Shown here one piece after another: positions 1-4,424 of a stretch of DNA of 8,927 nucleotides (position 1 is the stretch's first letter; the number at the start of each line of letters is the position of its first letter). Below the pieces are notes generated by a model, which saw nothing but the letters and a program-made list of their open reading frames with translations, did no database searches and was not told the origin of the DNA. This DNA comes from Thermodesulfatator atlanticus (lineage in GTDB: Bacteria; Desulfobacterota; Thermodesulfobacteria; Thermodesulfobacteriales; Thermodesulfatatoraceae): NCBI GenBank assembly GCA_011321895.1, contig DROK01000280.1, forward strand, positions 1 through 8,927, read 5' to 3'. Both the position numbers and the translations under genes were made by a program.

Positions 1-1174
1 GGTTATGTAATACAAGGACCAAAGCTGCCGCAAAACAGGAGATAGCCCCCAAAAGGGCGAAGAATTTTTTGGCCCTGGTAAAGGAAGCAAGTTTAAAGTT
101 GGCCAGATTTACCACCCCGAAAACCAAGAGAAAGCCAAGGCTGCCTGCTACCGAAATATTTTCCAGGTCAAAGGAAAGGGCGGCTGCCAGAGTCAAAAGG
201 GCCAGGATGATAAGTCCTTCGTAAGCCCCTTTCCAGATCCTGCGGGCGAATATTTGGGGAAGCTCCCCGTATTTGGCGACCAGGTAACTGATACGAGCGG
301 TACCGTAAAGGGTAGCGTTTATAGCTGAGGCCGTGGACACCAGGGCTGCCACGCTAATAATCACGAAACCCGCCTCACCGAGGAAGGGTTCTGCGGCCTT
401 AGCCAGCACATAATCCCTGGCCTCTAAAACTTCCTGCGGCTCGAGATTGGCTACCGCTACCAGTGCGACCAGACAGTAAATGAAAATGACCACCAAAACC
501 GAGATAAAGAAGGCCCTGGGAAGCGTTTTTTCTGGCCTCTCTACATCCTGAGCCGTGTTAGCGATGAGCTCAAAGCCCTCGTAGGCCAAAAAGATAATGA
601 AACCGCCGGTCAAAATATGAAGAAAATGAGGGTATGCATGGGGATCAAGACGGGAAAAATTAGCGGTAAAAAGGCCAAGTAAAGAAAATAAAAGAAGCAC
701 TATTACTTTAAAAATAACCATCAGATCTTCGGCCTTTCCCACCACATAGGCCCCGAGAAGATTGAGGAAAGTAAAGAAGAGGATCACAAAAACCGTAAGG
801 ACTTTCTTTAAAAAGGGGTCTTCTATCCCTTTGATCAAAGCCGCCCCATAACTCCCAAAAGCATAGGAGTAAAGGGCTAGCATGATGATGTAGCTGGCCA
901 GCAAAAGGGTATTCAGCCAGGCGGGCACGGTGCCGTTGCCAAAGGCCCGCACGATAAATTCGATCGTTCCCCCTTGGCTGGGGAAACGGACTGAAAGCTT
1001 GGCGTAAGAATAAGCCGTAAGCAAGGCGATAAGACCGGCAAAGAAAAAGGCGATAGGGGCGGCCCCTTTGGCTAACAGTACGGTAAGACCAAGGACCGCA
1101 AAAATTCCTCCCCCGATCATGCCCCCTATGCCAATAGAAACCGCCTCAAGAAGGCCTATCTTTTTCTCTCTCAT
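1..1174 (-). CDS. APC-superfamily amino acid permease, N-terminal 391 codons (gene runs off the left edge)
   Basis: Reading the minus strand from an ATG at 1174 gives 391 uninterrupted codons to the window edge, so the C-terminus is missing. The protein is a polytopic inner-membrane transporter of the amino acid-polyamine-organocation superfamily. TM1 carries the family signature GIGGMIGGGIF at residues 15-25, and the typical YEGFELIAN...DVERPEKTLPRAF block lies at about 198-222, between TM6 and TM7. At least ten hydrophobic helices are visible. The family takes up amino acids or related amines by H+ or Na+ symport or by exchange; the substrate cannot be told from sequence. The start is backed by a Shine-Dalgarno GGAGAGG (complement of 1182-1188) seven bases before the ATG. 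The gene is divergent from the ion permease at 1470. Base composition is about 50% GC, unlike that AT-rich neighbour. Confidence 0.9.
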   Translation of the reverse strand, partial: MREKKIGLLEAVSIGIGGMIGGGIFAVLGLTVLLAKGAAPIAFFFAGLIALLTAYSYAKLSVRFPSQGGTIEFIVRAFGNGTVPAWLNTLLLASYIIMLALYSYAFGSYGAALIKGIEDPFLKKVLTVFVILFFTFLNLLGAYVVGKAEDLMVIFKVIVLLLFSLLGLFTANFSRLDPHAYPHFLHILTGGFIIFLAYEGFELIANTAQDVERPEKTLPRAFFISVLVVIFIYCLVALVAVANLEPQEVLEARDYVLAKAAEPFLGEAGFVIISVAALVSTASAINATLYGTARISYLVAKYGELPQIFARRIWKGAYEGLIILALLTLAAALSFDLENISVAGSLGFLLVFGVVNLANFKLASFTRAKKFFALLGAISCFAAALVLVLHN

Positions 1175-1255
1175 CTAAAACCTCTCCATTTTTTGAGGAA
1201 TTGTCGGCTCCTTAAAGGACGATTTGCCCCTTACTTTTTAGCCTGTGGGCCCTAT

Positions 1256-1278
1256 CAAGAAATACTAGACATTTCTTG
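1256..1278. repeat. 8-bp inverted repeat, candidate operator over the permease -10
   Basis: CAAGAAAT (1256-1263) and ATTTCTTG (1271-1278) are perfect reverse complements around a 7-bp spacer. The repeat covers the candidate -10 of the permease promoter. That is where a dimeric repressor would act, but no regulator gene is visible in the window. An AU-rich hairpin in a leader transcript is the alternative. Confidence 0.4.
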
Positions 1279-1290
1279 CCTTTTTGCCAG
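1262..1290 (-). promoter_or_regulatory. Candidate sigma-70 promoter of the APC permease
   Basis: On the minus strand a -35-like CTGGCA (complement of 1285-1290) and a -10-like TAGTAT (complement of 1262-1267) are exactly 17 bp apart, each matching consensus at 4 of 6 positions. This would give a leader of about 80 nt before the permease ATG. The -10 falls inside the inverted repeat at 1256-1278. It is a pattern match only. Confidence 0.35.
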
Positions 1291-1375
1291 CATTGCCATC
1301 TTTTTCCATTTTAAGGGCTTTGACCAGCAAACTAATCTTTCTTGCTTTGAGTTCACGCCCCTAAACGCAACCACC

Positions 1376-1403
1376 TTTTGCTTTCTGAGTTTTGCTTTCT
1401 GAG
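1376..1403. repeat. Perfect 14-bp tandem duplication
   Basis: TTTTGCTTTCTGAG occurs twice head to tail at 1376-1389 and 1390-1403, in the divergent intergenic region. The remainder of 1175-1469 is non-coding as far as I can see. It holds the permease ribosome binding site and promoter, and an AT-rich stretch before the gene at 1470 in which I find no convincing promoter. Confidence 0.8.
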
Positions 1404-1469
1404 AAACATTTGCAGTACAGTCTATTGAACTTACATTTTTAAAAAATCGAAAAGGTTTATCTGTATTGA

Positions 1470-2552
1470 ATGGGCTTCAAAAAGCCTTTTGATAAAATAT
1501 CCTACTTTTTACTCAAAGAATGGCTTTTTTTCGCCAGTTTGGCGGGCCTGATCTTGAGTTCCCTTTTTCTTCAAAGGTTTCCCCTTTACGAAAGAAAAGA
1601 TTTTGAAATAATTTTCCTCCTTTTTGTTCAATTTAGCTTAATTAAAGGGCTAGAAAATGCAGGTTTATTTGAAATTATTTCTTCTTTCCTTCACGGGCGA
1701 AAATATCTTGTCCTCAAATTGCTATTGGCTTCGCTACTACTTTCTCCGCTAATAACAAATGATTTGGCCCTTTTAATCTTATGTCCCCTGGCTTTAACGT
1801 TAAAAATTAGCCATCCTGAACTTTTTTTCACCTTACTGGCCATAGCAGCTAACGCTGGATCAGCCCTTACTCCTTTGGGCAATCCCCAAAATTTATTTAT
1901 CTATTGGTTCTTTCGTGTCAATTTAGGAGATTTTATAAAAGAGATATTTCCTTTAAGCCTGGTATCTTCGCTTTTTATTCTTCTTATTGCTTGCTTTGTT
2001 TTTGGCAAAGAGAAATCACCCTGTAAAGTCAATCTTTCAACAATAAAATTTAACAAATACAGAATTATCTTTCATTTAATTTTATTCCTGATGGGGTTGG
2101 GCCTTATATTCAAAATATTTCCTTTGAAGATCGGATTTATCCTAATCTTTTTCAATCTTTTAAGTGAAAAGAGTAATATCAAAGTAGATTTCTTTCTTTT
2201 AGGCACTTTTTTCTTCTTTTTCGGCTTCACGGACAACCTAAGAGAACTATTTCGGTTTCATTCTTTCCATCCCCATTATATTTTCTTAAGTGCCGTTATT
2301 TTAAGCCAATTTATGAGTAATGTTCCTGCTGCCCTTTTCCTATCAGACTTTACCAGCAATTGGGCTGCCCTACTTTGGGGTGTCAACGTAGGAGGTTTTG
2401 GCAATCTGATCGGTTCTTTGGCAAATATTATCGCTTATCGCTTTTATTTACAAAAATTTAACCGACACAAAAGATTCATTTTAGTTTTTCATATCTTAAA
2501 TTACTTCTTCTTGGTCTTAGGTATTATTCTTTATTACCTTTTAAAAGGTTAA
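1470..2552 (+). CDS. ArsB/NhaD/SLC13-like ion transporter superfamily permease
   Basis: A 360-residue, very hydrophobic inner-membrane protein with about ten helices. Motifs typical of the ion transporter superfamily are in the expected two-half arrangement: ITNDLALLILCPL at 95-107 and LTPLGNPQNLF at 133-143 in the first half, and SNVPAALFLS at 283-292 and GGFGNLIGSLANIIAYR at 308-324 in the second. Family members move arsenite, Na+ in exchange for H+, or anions such as sulfate and dicarboxylates; the substrate is undetermined. The length is slightly short for the family (about 400 or more). An in-frame TGA lies just before the ATG, so 1470 is the earliest possible start. The only Shine-Dalgarno-like run, AAAGG at 1451-1455, is rather far away at 14 nt. 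The gene is about one-third GC in lines I counted, against roughly 60% in asd, which suggests acquisition by transfer. A 14-bp palindrome (ACCTTTTAAAAGGT, 2536-2549) covers its end. Confidence 0.8.
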   Translation: MGFKKPFDKISYFLLKEWLFFASLAGLILSSLFLQRFPLYERKDFEIIFLLFVQFSLIKGLENAGLFEIISSFLHGRKYLVLKLLLASLLLSPLITNDLALLILCPLALTLKISHPELFFTLLAIAANAGSALTPLGNPQNLFIYWFFRVNLGDFIKEIFPLSLVSSLFILLIACFVFGKEKSPCKVNLSTIKFNKYRIIFHLILFLMGLGLIFKIFPLKIGFILIFFNLLSEKSNIKVDFFLLGTFFFFFGFTDNLRELFRFHSFHPHYIFLSAVILSQFMSNVPAALFLSDFTSNWAALLWGVNVGGFGNLIGSLANIIAYRFYLQKFNRHKRFILVFHILNYFFLVLGIILYYLLKG

Positions 2553-2579
2553 TCCTGGCCTCAAGCTTATATACTTTAC

Positions 2580-2598
2580 AGGCAGAAGGCCCCTGCCT
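2580..2598. repeat. Short hairpin downstream of the ion permease
   Basis: AGGCAG (2580-2585) and CTGCCT (2593-2598) form a 6-bp stem with a 7-nt loop, 28 bases after the permease stop. No U-tract follows, so it is not a clear intrinsic terminator. It may stabilise the 3' end of the transcript. I see no other structure in 2553-2660. Confidence 0.35.
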
Positions 2599-2663
2599 CC
2601 CATAAATCCAATCCTTTAGGTCCAACGAAATTTAACCAACATAAAAAAATTTTAAATTCAAAC

Positions 2664-2692
2664 TTTACAAAAAAGATATGAAATTTTATCTT
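2664..2692 (+). promoter_or_regulatory. Candidate sigma-70 promoter for the 87-codon gene
   Basis: TTTACA (2664-2669, 5 of 6 to TTGACA) and TATCTT (2687-2692, 4 of 6 to TATAAT) are 17 bp apart in an AT-rich region. An imperfect inverted repeat, AAGATA/TATCTT with an 8-bp centre (2673-2692), overlaps the spacer and -10. The predicted leader would be about 80 nt. Pattern match only. Confidence 0.4.
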
Positions 2693-2781
2693 CTGTATAA
2701 AAGGGGGATAGGAAGCTAAAACCACGAATTTGATCTCCGGAAACACCTTGAGAAATTTCACCAATAAAGGAGGGGGAAAAT

Positions 2782-3045
2782 ATGACTAAAAAGATCCAGA
2801 TTGACCCAGAAAAACTCTGTAAAAAGATTGAACAAATTTATCCTGATATTGGGGTCTGCGGTATCAACGTGCAGGTGATATGGGATGAAAAGGCTGAAAG
2901 CTGGGCTGTCGTCCTTGAAAAAGAAGGGAAAAGGCTCTTAACCCACCTCGAACCAGAAGACATAGAAGCTTGCGAAAAGGGAGAAAAATGCATAGCTATC
3001 GGTCTCCAGCTCGGCGAACTCAAAAAGAATTTGGAATTAAAATAG
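2782..3045 (+). CDS. Hypothetical 87-residue soluble protein
   Basis: I do not recognise this family. The protein is small, acidic to neutral and has no membrane segment or signal peptide. It has four cysteines (13, 26, 64 and 70). A pattern of alternating residues at about 28-50 (INVQVIWDEKAESWAVVLEK) suggests a beta hairpin, followed by a short acidic stretch (HLEPEDIEACEKGEKC) and an amphipathic C-terminal helix. The start is firm: an exceptionally strong Shine-Dalgarno AAAGGAGGGGG (2766-2776) sits at ideal spacing before the ATG. It appears to be a single-gene unit, between the AT-rich permease and the leftward tRNA-mazE segment. The high-quality translation start and codon pattern make it a real gene; the function is unknown. 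Cysteine-mediated metal or thiol chemistry is only a possibility. Confidence 0.75.
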   Translation: MTKKIQIDPEKLCKKIEQIYPDIGVCGINVQVIWDEKAESWAVVLEKEGKRLLTHLEPEDIEACEKGEKCIAIGLQLGELKKNLELK

Positions 3046-3128
3046 GCAGTTAATAATTTTGCTCGTTTTTTACATTTTCTGGCATTCTAGGTAGTACCTG
3101 GATTTTTGTGTCTGGTGTAGAAGAAGGA

Positions 3129-3147
3129 CTCAGGAAGGCAACCTGAG
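3129..3147 (-). terminator. Possible terminator of the leftward tRNA-mazE transcript
   Basis: CTCAGG and CCTGAG form a perfect 6-bp stem with a 7-nt loop. On the minus strand it is followed by the pyrimidine-rich TCCTTCTTCT, giving a weak intrinsic-terminator look, about 40 bases beyond the mazF stop. The U-run is interrupted, so this is tentative. The rest of 3046-3128 holds only a T-run (3066-3071) and an 11-bp near-palindrome, AGGTAGTACCT (3089-3099). Confidence 0.35.
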
Positions 3148-3183
3148 ACTCATAAAAACAGGCCTCCGAAAAACCCGGGCGAT

Positions 3184-3345
3184 TCACACCGGACAGAATA
3201 ATCCAAGGCCGGTTTTACCGTTGTAGATAGATGGAGAGAGACAGACGGCGGGGCGCCGTCCGGCCTGCTCGTGCCCCTTCTGCGGCGAGAAGGAGAGCCA
3301 GAGTAGATCTCCGCGATCCGGCACATACTCTTCACCAGATTTCAT
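3184..3345 (-). pseudogene. mazF: Truncated mRNA-interferase MazF (toxin), 53 codons
   Basis: The minus-strand frame from ATG at 3345 overlaps the end of mazE, as in intact mazEF operons. It encodes an unmistakable MazF/PemK N-terminal half: YVPDRGDLLWLSF (7-19), the GHEQAGRRPAV block (24-34), LSPSIYNGKTGL (36-47) and CPV (51-53). A TGA at 3184-3186 then ends it, where intact homologues continue with a segment like ITSQVKGYPFEV and have about 110 residues. In E. coli MazF this missing segment supplies the catalytic Thr of the endoribonuclease. I translated the three downstream frames and none resembles the MazF C-terminal half, apart from a weak Asn-Arg...Gly-Phe echo one frame over. The remnant therefore looks like a decayed, inactive toxin that has lost its second half by deletion or replacement. 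A GC-rich inverted repeat (GACGGCG/CGCCGTC, 3244-3260) lies inside it. Confidence 0.85.
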
Positions 3346-3571
3346 TTCCCTCAACCTCTCCCCACTCCACCTCTTTGTGAAGATTATTTTCGTTTATGGC
3401 ATCCACCAGTTCCTGGAGACGCTTCCGCTTAGAGATGGGCACGATTAACAGTTTTCCGTCTTCCACACGGAGATCAACTTCACAATCTGGTTCGATATGT
3501 AGCTCTCTGGCGAGAGAGGCCGGAATTCTTATCGCCAGGCTGTGCCCCCAGCGCTTGACTTTCTGAAGCAT
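3332..3571 (-). CDS. mazE: MazE-type antitoxin (SpoVT-AbrB fold), complete
   Basis: A 79-residue antitoxin. The N-terminal SpoVT/AbrB swapped-hairpin DNA-binding domain (about 1-45) has the typical VKRWGHSLAIRIPASLARE start and an EVDLRVEDGKLLIVP strand pair. The C-terminal toxin-binding tail ends in the classic WGEVEGNEIW (70-79), matching the WGxxxGxEVW of MazE. Family role: it binds and neutralises MazF and autorepresses the operon. I chose the Met at 3571 because the longer frame to 3619 would run through the tRNA. No Shine-Dalgarno precedes this ATG, and only 18 nt separate it from the tRNA CCA end, so its mRNA 5' end may be made by tRNA processing. The partner toxin downstream is truncated, leaving an orphan antitoxin that appears intact. 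Confidence 0.88.
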   Translation of the reverse strand: MLQKVKRWGHSLAIRIPASLARELHIEPDCEVDLRVEDGKLLIVPISKRKRLQELVDAINENNLHKEVEWGEVEGNEIW

Positions 3572-3589
3572 GGAAAATTGATGAGAAAC

Positions 3590-3666
3590 TGGTGCCCCCG
3601 GGAGGACTCGAACCCCCAACCAACGGCTTAGAAGGCCGCTGCTCTATCCGATTGAGCTACGGGGGC
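3590..3666 (-). tRNA. tRNA-Arg(UCU), CCA encoded
   Basis: On the minus strand the sequence folds into a full cloverleaf. The acceptor stem is GCCCCCG/CGGGGGC (7 bp), the D stem GCTC/GAGC, and the anticodon stem GCGGC/GCCGT with loop CTTCTAA. The T stem is GGGGG/CCTCC around TTCGAGT. The anticodon TCT is the complement of 3630-3632 and reads AGA and AGG arginine codons. The 3' CCA is encoded (complement of 3590-3592); without it the gene ends at 3593. The mazE frame starts 18 nt downstream. Confidence 0.97.
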
Positions 3667-3678
3667 AAAGCTAAATAA

Positions 3679-3706
3679 AAATTAGCGGGTTTGTGAAAGA
3701 AGGCAA
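3679..3706 (-). promoter_or_regulatory. Candidate promoter of tRNA-Arg
   Basis: TTGCCT (complement of 3701-3706) and TAATTT (complement of 3679-3684) are separated by 16 bp and would start transcription a few bases before the mature tRNA 5' end at 3666. A weak AT-rich hairpin, GCTAA/TTAGC (3670-3686), overlaps the -10. The tRNA could also be co-transcribed with the gene at 3710-3919. Confidence 0.35.
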
Positions 3707-3709
3707 GAC

Positions 3710-3919
3710 TTATTCTTCAGACTTTACCACCGGTTGAGGGGCGCGAATAAATTCTCTGATCTTTTCAATTTCTTCGGGGAGATCCGGGTCTGTCTGACAA
3801 ATGGGACACTGGTTTACGTGTTTCTGGATCAATTCCATCATGCGGGCCGGGGCCAAAGCATCTTCCTTTACTTTTTGGTACCAGTCTCTGGCGAGTTTTT
3901 TAAGCCGCTGGCACTGCAT
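3710..3919 (-). CDS. Hypothetical 69-residue protein with CxxC motif
   Basis: Unrecognised small protein. It has a basic, helical N-terminus (QRLKKLARDWYQKVKED, 4-20) and a second helix with MMELIQKHV at 27-35. A single HVNQCPIC block follows (His34, Cys38, Cys41), then an acidic tail. The His-x3-Cys-x2-Cys spacing is reminiscent of half a zinc site, as in short anti-sigma zinc-finger proteins (HxxxCxxC), but no second half is present, so a metal role is only a guess. The start ATG at 3919 has a GAGG Shine-Dalgarno seven bases upstream (complement of 3927-3930). It is first in a leftward set with tRNA-Arg and mazE. The overlapping rightward frame is judged a shadow because this strand has the ribosome binding site and the more ordinary protein composition. 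Confidence 0.7.
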   Translation of the reverse strand: MQCQRLKKLARDWYQKVKEDALAPARMMELIQKHVNQCPICQTDPDLPEEIEKIREFIRAPQPVVKSEE

Positions 3920-3945
3920 CTCTCAACCTCTGTCTTTTATCGGGC

Positions 3946-3974
3946 TCCATACCCAATTTCTAAAATAGTATCAA
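3946..3974 (-). promoter_or_regulatory. Candidate promoter of the CxxC small protein
   Basis: TTGATA (complement of 3969-3974) and TATGGA (complement of 3946-3951) lie 17 bp apart and would start transcription about 20 nt before the ATG at 3919. The match overlaps a possible decayed reading frame (3937-4127), so only one of the two readings may be meaningful. Confidence 0.35.
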
Positions 3975-4004
3975 GGGCGATCCTCAATTTTTTTGGAGAC
4001 TTTC

Positions 4005-4127
4005 CTAAAATATTCTTAAAATTGTAAAAAATTTATCTCGATCAGGGCGCTGAACTTGATCCAGGGCGGTTTTTTTGTTAAATCCTAGTAGAGAACTAAT
4101 CGTTCTTACCTCCTCTACCTTAATCAT
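4005..4127 (-). CDS. Possible 40-codon small ORF, perhaps decayed
   Basis: On the minus strand an ATG at 4127 opens a 40-codon frame starting MIKVEEVRTISSLLGF, with balanced, protein-like composition, ending in TAG at 4005-4007. A second frame then gives another plausible C-terminal stretch (KSPKKLRIALDTILEIGYGA) ending in TAA at 3937-3939, 17 nt before the next gene. Together they could be a frameshifted or nonsense-mutated small gene. I recognise no family. There is no Shine-Dalgarno before the ATG; a strong GAGGAGGT lies inside the frame at codons 5-7. Chance is a serious alternative. Confidence 0.25.
   Translation of the reverse strand: MIKVEEVRTISSLLGFNKKTALDQVQRPDRDKFFTILRIF
4040..4069. 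repeat. Inverted and direct repeats, GATCAGG/CTTGATC and GATC(C)AGGGCG
   Basis: GATCAGG (4040-4046) and CTTGATC (4055-4061) can pair with one G-U. The units GATCAGGGCG (4040-4049) and GATCCAGGGCGG (4058-4069) are also direct repeats differing by one inserted C, followed by a run of seven T (4070-4076). It could be a paired operator or a poor terminator; the T-run is not directly after the stem. A further 5-bp inverted repeat, AGAAC/GTTCT, lies at 4092-4106. Confidence 0.35.
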
Positions 4128-4128
4128 G

Positions 4129-4155
4129 GGCGCGCAGTAAGCGCGCCTCTTCTTT
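4129..4155 (+). terminator. GC-rich hairpin with pyrimidine tail, terminator-like
   Basis: GGCGCGC (4129-4135), loop AGTAA, GCGCGCC (4141-4147) form a perfect 7-bp all-GC stem followed by TCTTCTTT. This looks like an intrinsic terminator for rightward transcription. However, no rightward gene precedes it since 3045, so it may shield the operon at 4216 from read-through. Read leftward, it would be a 5' hairpin directly before the small ORF at 4127. Confidence 0.45.
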
Positions 4156-4182
4156 ATACTTTACTTGTAAGCGGACTAAAAT
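4153..4182. promoter_or_regulatory. Candidate divergent promoter region
   Basis: Rightward, a -10-like TAAAAT (4177-4182, 5 of 6) would start transcription near 4190, about 26 nt before the selenoprotein ATG, but no good -35 accompanies it. The alternative pair TTTACT (4160-4165) and TAATGT (4183-4188), spaced 17 bp, is also possible. Leftward, TATAAA (complement of 4153-4158) would serve the small ORF at 4127. Evidence is limited to these boxes. Confidence 0.3.
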
Positions 4183-4215
4183 TAATGTTTCAAAAATTCC
4201 AATCTTAGAGATTAT

Positions 4216-4413
4216 ATGCGCTGGCTACACCAAAATTTGGGGCTTTTTTGTCGTAGTTGCAAGGGGTGTTTAAAGATCGAATACACCTGAAAAAACGTGG
4301 CTCTCCGGTGTGAGAGTTGCGGACAAAAATTTAGTTTCAAAGAATACTGGGAAGAAATTACCCCCGAACTCGAAGAAATATTAGCTTATATGCGGTGTGA
4401 CCGAATAAATTAG
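4216..4413 (+). CDS. Small Cys-rich zinc-ribbon-like selenoprotein, in-frame UGA at codon 25
   Basis: Seen: ATG at 4216, 65 codons, TAG at 4411-4413, with one in-frame TGA at 4288-4290. The frame is clearly protein-like on both sides of the TGA: FCRSCKGCLKIEYT before it (Cys12, 15, 18) and KNVALRCESCGQKFSF after it (Cys32, 35), then an acidic helix (EEITPELEEILAYM) and MRCDRI. Two CxxC pairs flanking the UGA suggest a zinc-ribbon-like fold with selenocysteine in the turn between the halves. This agrees with the small family I recall from public annotation as 'dual CXXC motif small (seleno)protein', in which some members have Cys at this position; I have not searched it. A SECIS-like hairpin follows at once. 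UGA is an ordinary stop elsewhere here (recN, mazE). Function is unknown; redox or metal handling is a guess. The Shine-Dalgarno is weak (TTAGAG, 4205-4210). No other in-frame start exists before an upstream TAA. Alternative: nonsense-mutated pseudogene. Confidence 0.8.
4288..4321 (+). promoter_or_regulatory. Candidate bacterial SECIS element after UGA codon 25
   Basis: After UGA (4288-4290) and five A's, bases 4296-4305 pair with 4312-4321. That is ten pairs, three of them G-U wobbles in the lower half, closing a six-base loop CGGUGU (4306-4311). The loop resembles that of the E. coli fdhF SECIS (AGGUCU, closed by the same C-G pair), including the GGU recognised by SelB. The gap of 15 nt from UGA to the loop compares with 17 in fdhF. 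No bulged U as in fdhF is seen in the upper stem. Confidence 0.75.
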
Positions 4414-4417
4414 GAGG
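4412..4417 (+). promoter_or_regulatory. asd ribosome binding site overlapping the selenoprotein stop codon
   Basis: AGGAGG (4412-4417) is a perfect Shine-Dalgarno seven bases before the asd ATG. It shares two bases with the TAG stop of the upstream gene (4411-4413). A ribosome that reads through the UGA would therefore terminate directly on the asd initiation region. Confidence 0.85.
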
Positions 4418-4424
4418 ATGCATC

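Noticed and set aside
1193..1402. 69-codon rightward frame with TTG start
   Set aside because: No ribosome binding site, Cys/Phe-rich unlikely composition, and it lies over the divergent control region including a tandem duplication.
2576..2764. 62-codon leftward frame with a stretch (FPEIKFVVLASYPP) faintly like a response-regulator receiver strand
   Set aside because: GTG start without Shine-Dalgarno, no receiver Asp or other domain parts, AT-rich Phe/Lys-rich remainder; it overlaps the promoter of the 2782 gene. Probably spurious.
3184..3345. TGA in mazF read as a second selenocysteine codon
   Set aside because: The sequence after the TGA in the same frame does not resemble MazF, ends soon, and has no good SECIS-like hairpin with a GGU loop. 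Truncation explains it better.
3590..3666. Attachment site of an integrated element at the tRNA 3' end
   Set aside because: No integrase and no second copy of the tRNA 3' end found in the window.
3734..4027. 97-codon rightward frame over the CxxC small protein
   Set aside because: Shadow of the minus-strand gene at 3710-3919, which has its own ribosome binding site and promoter candidate.
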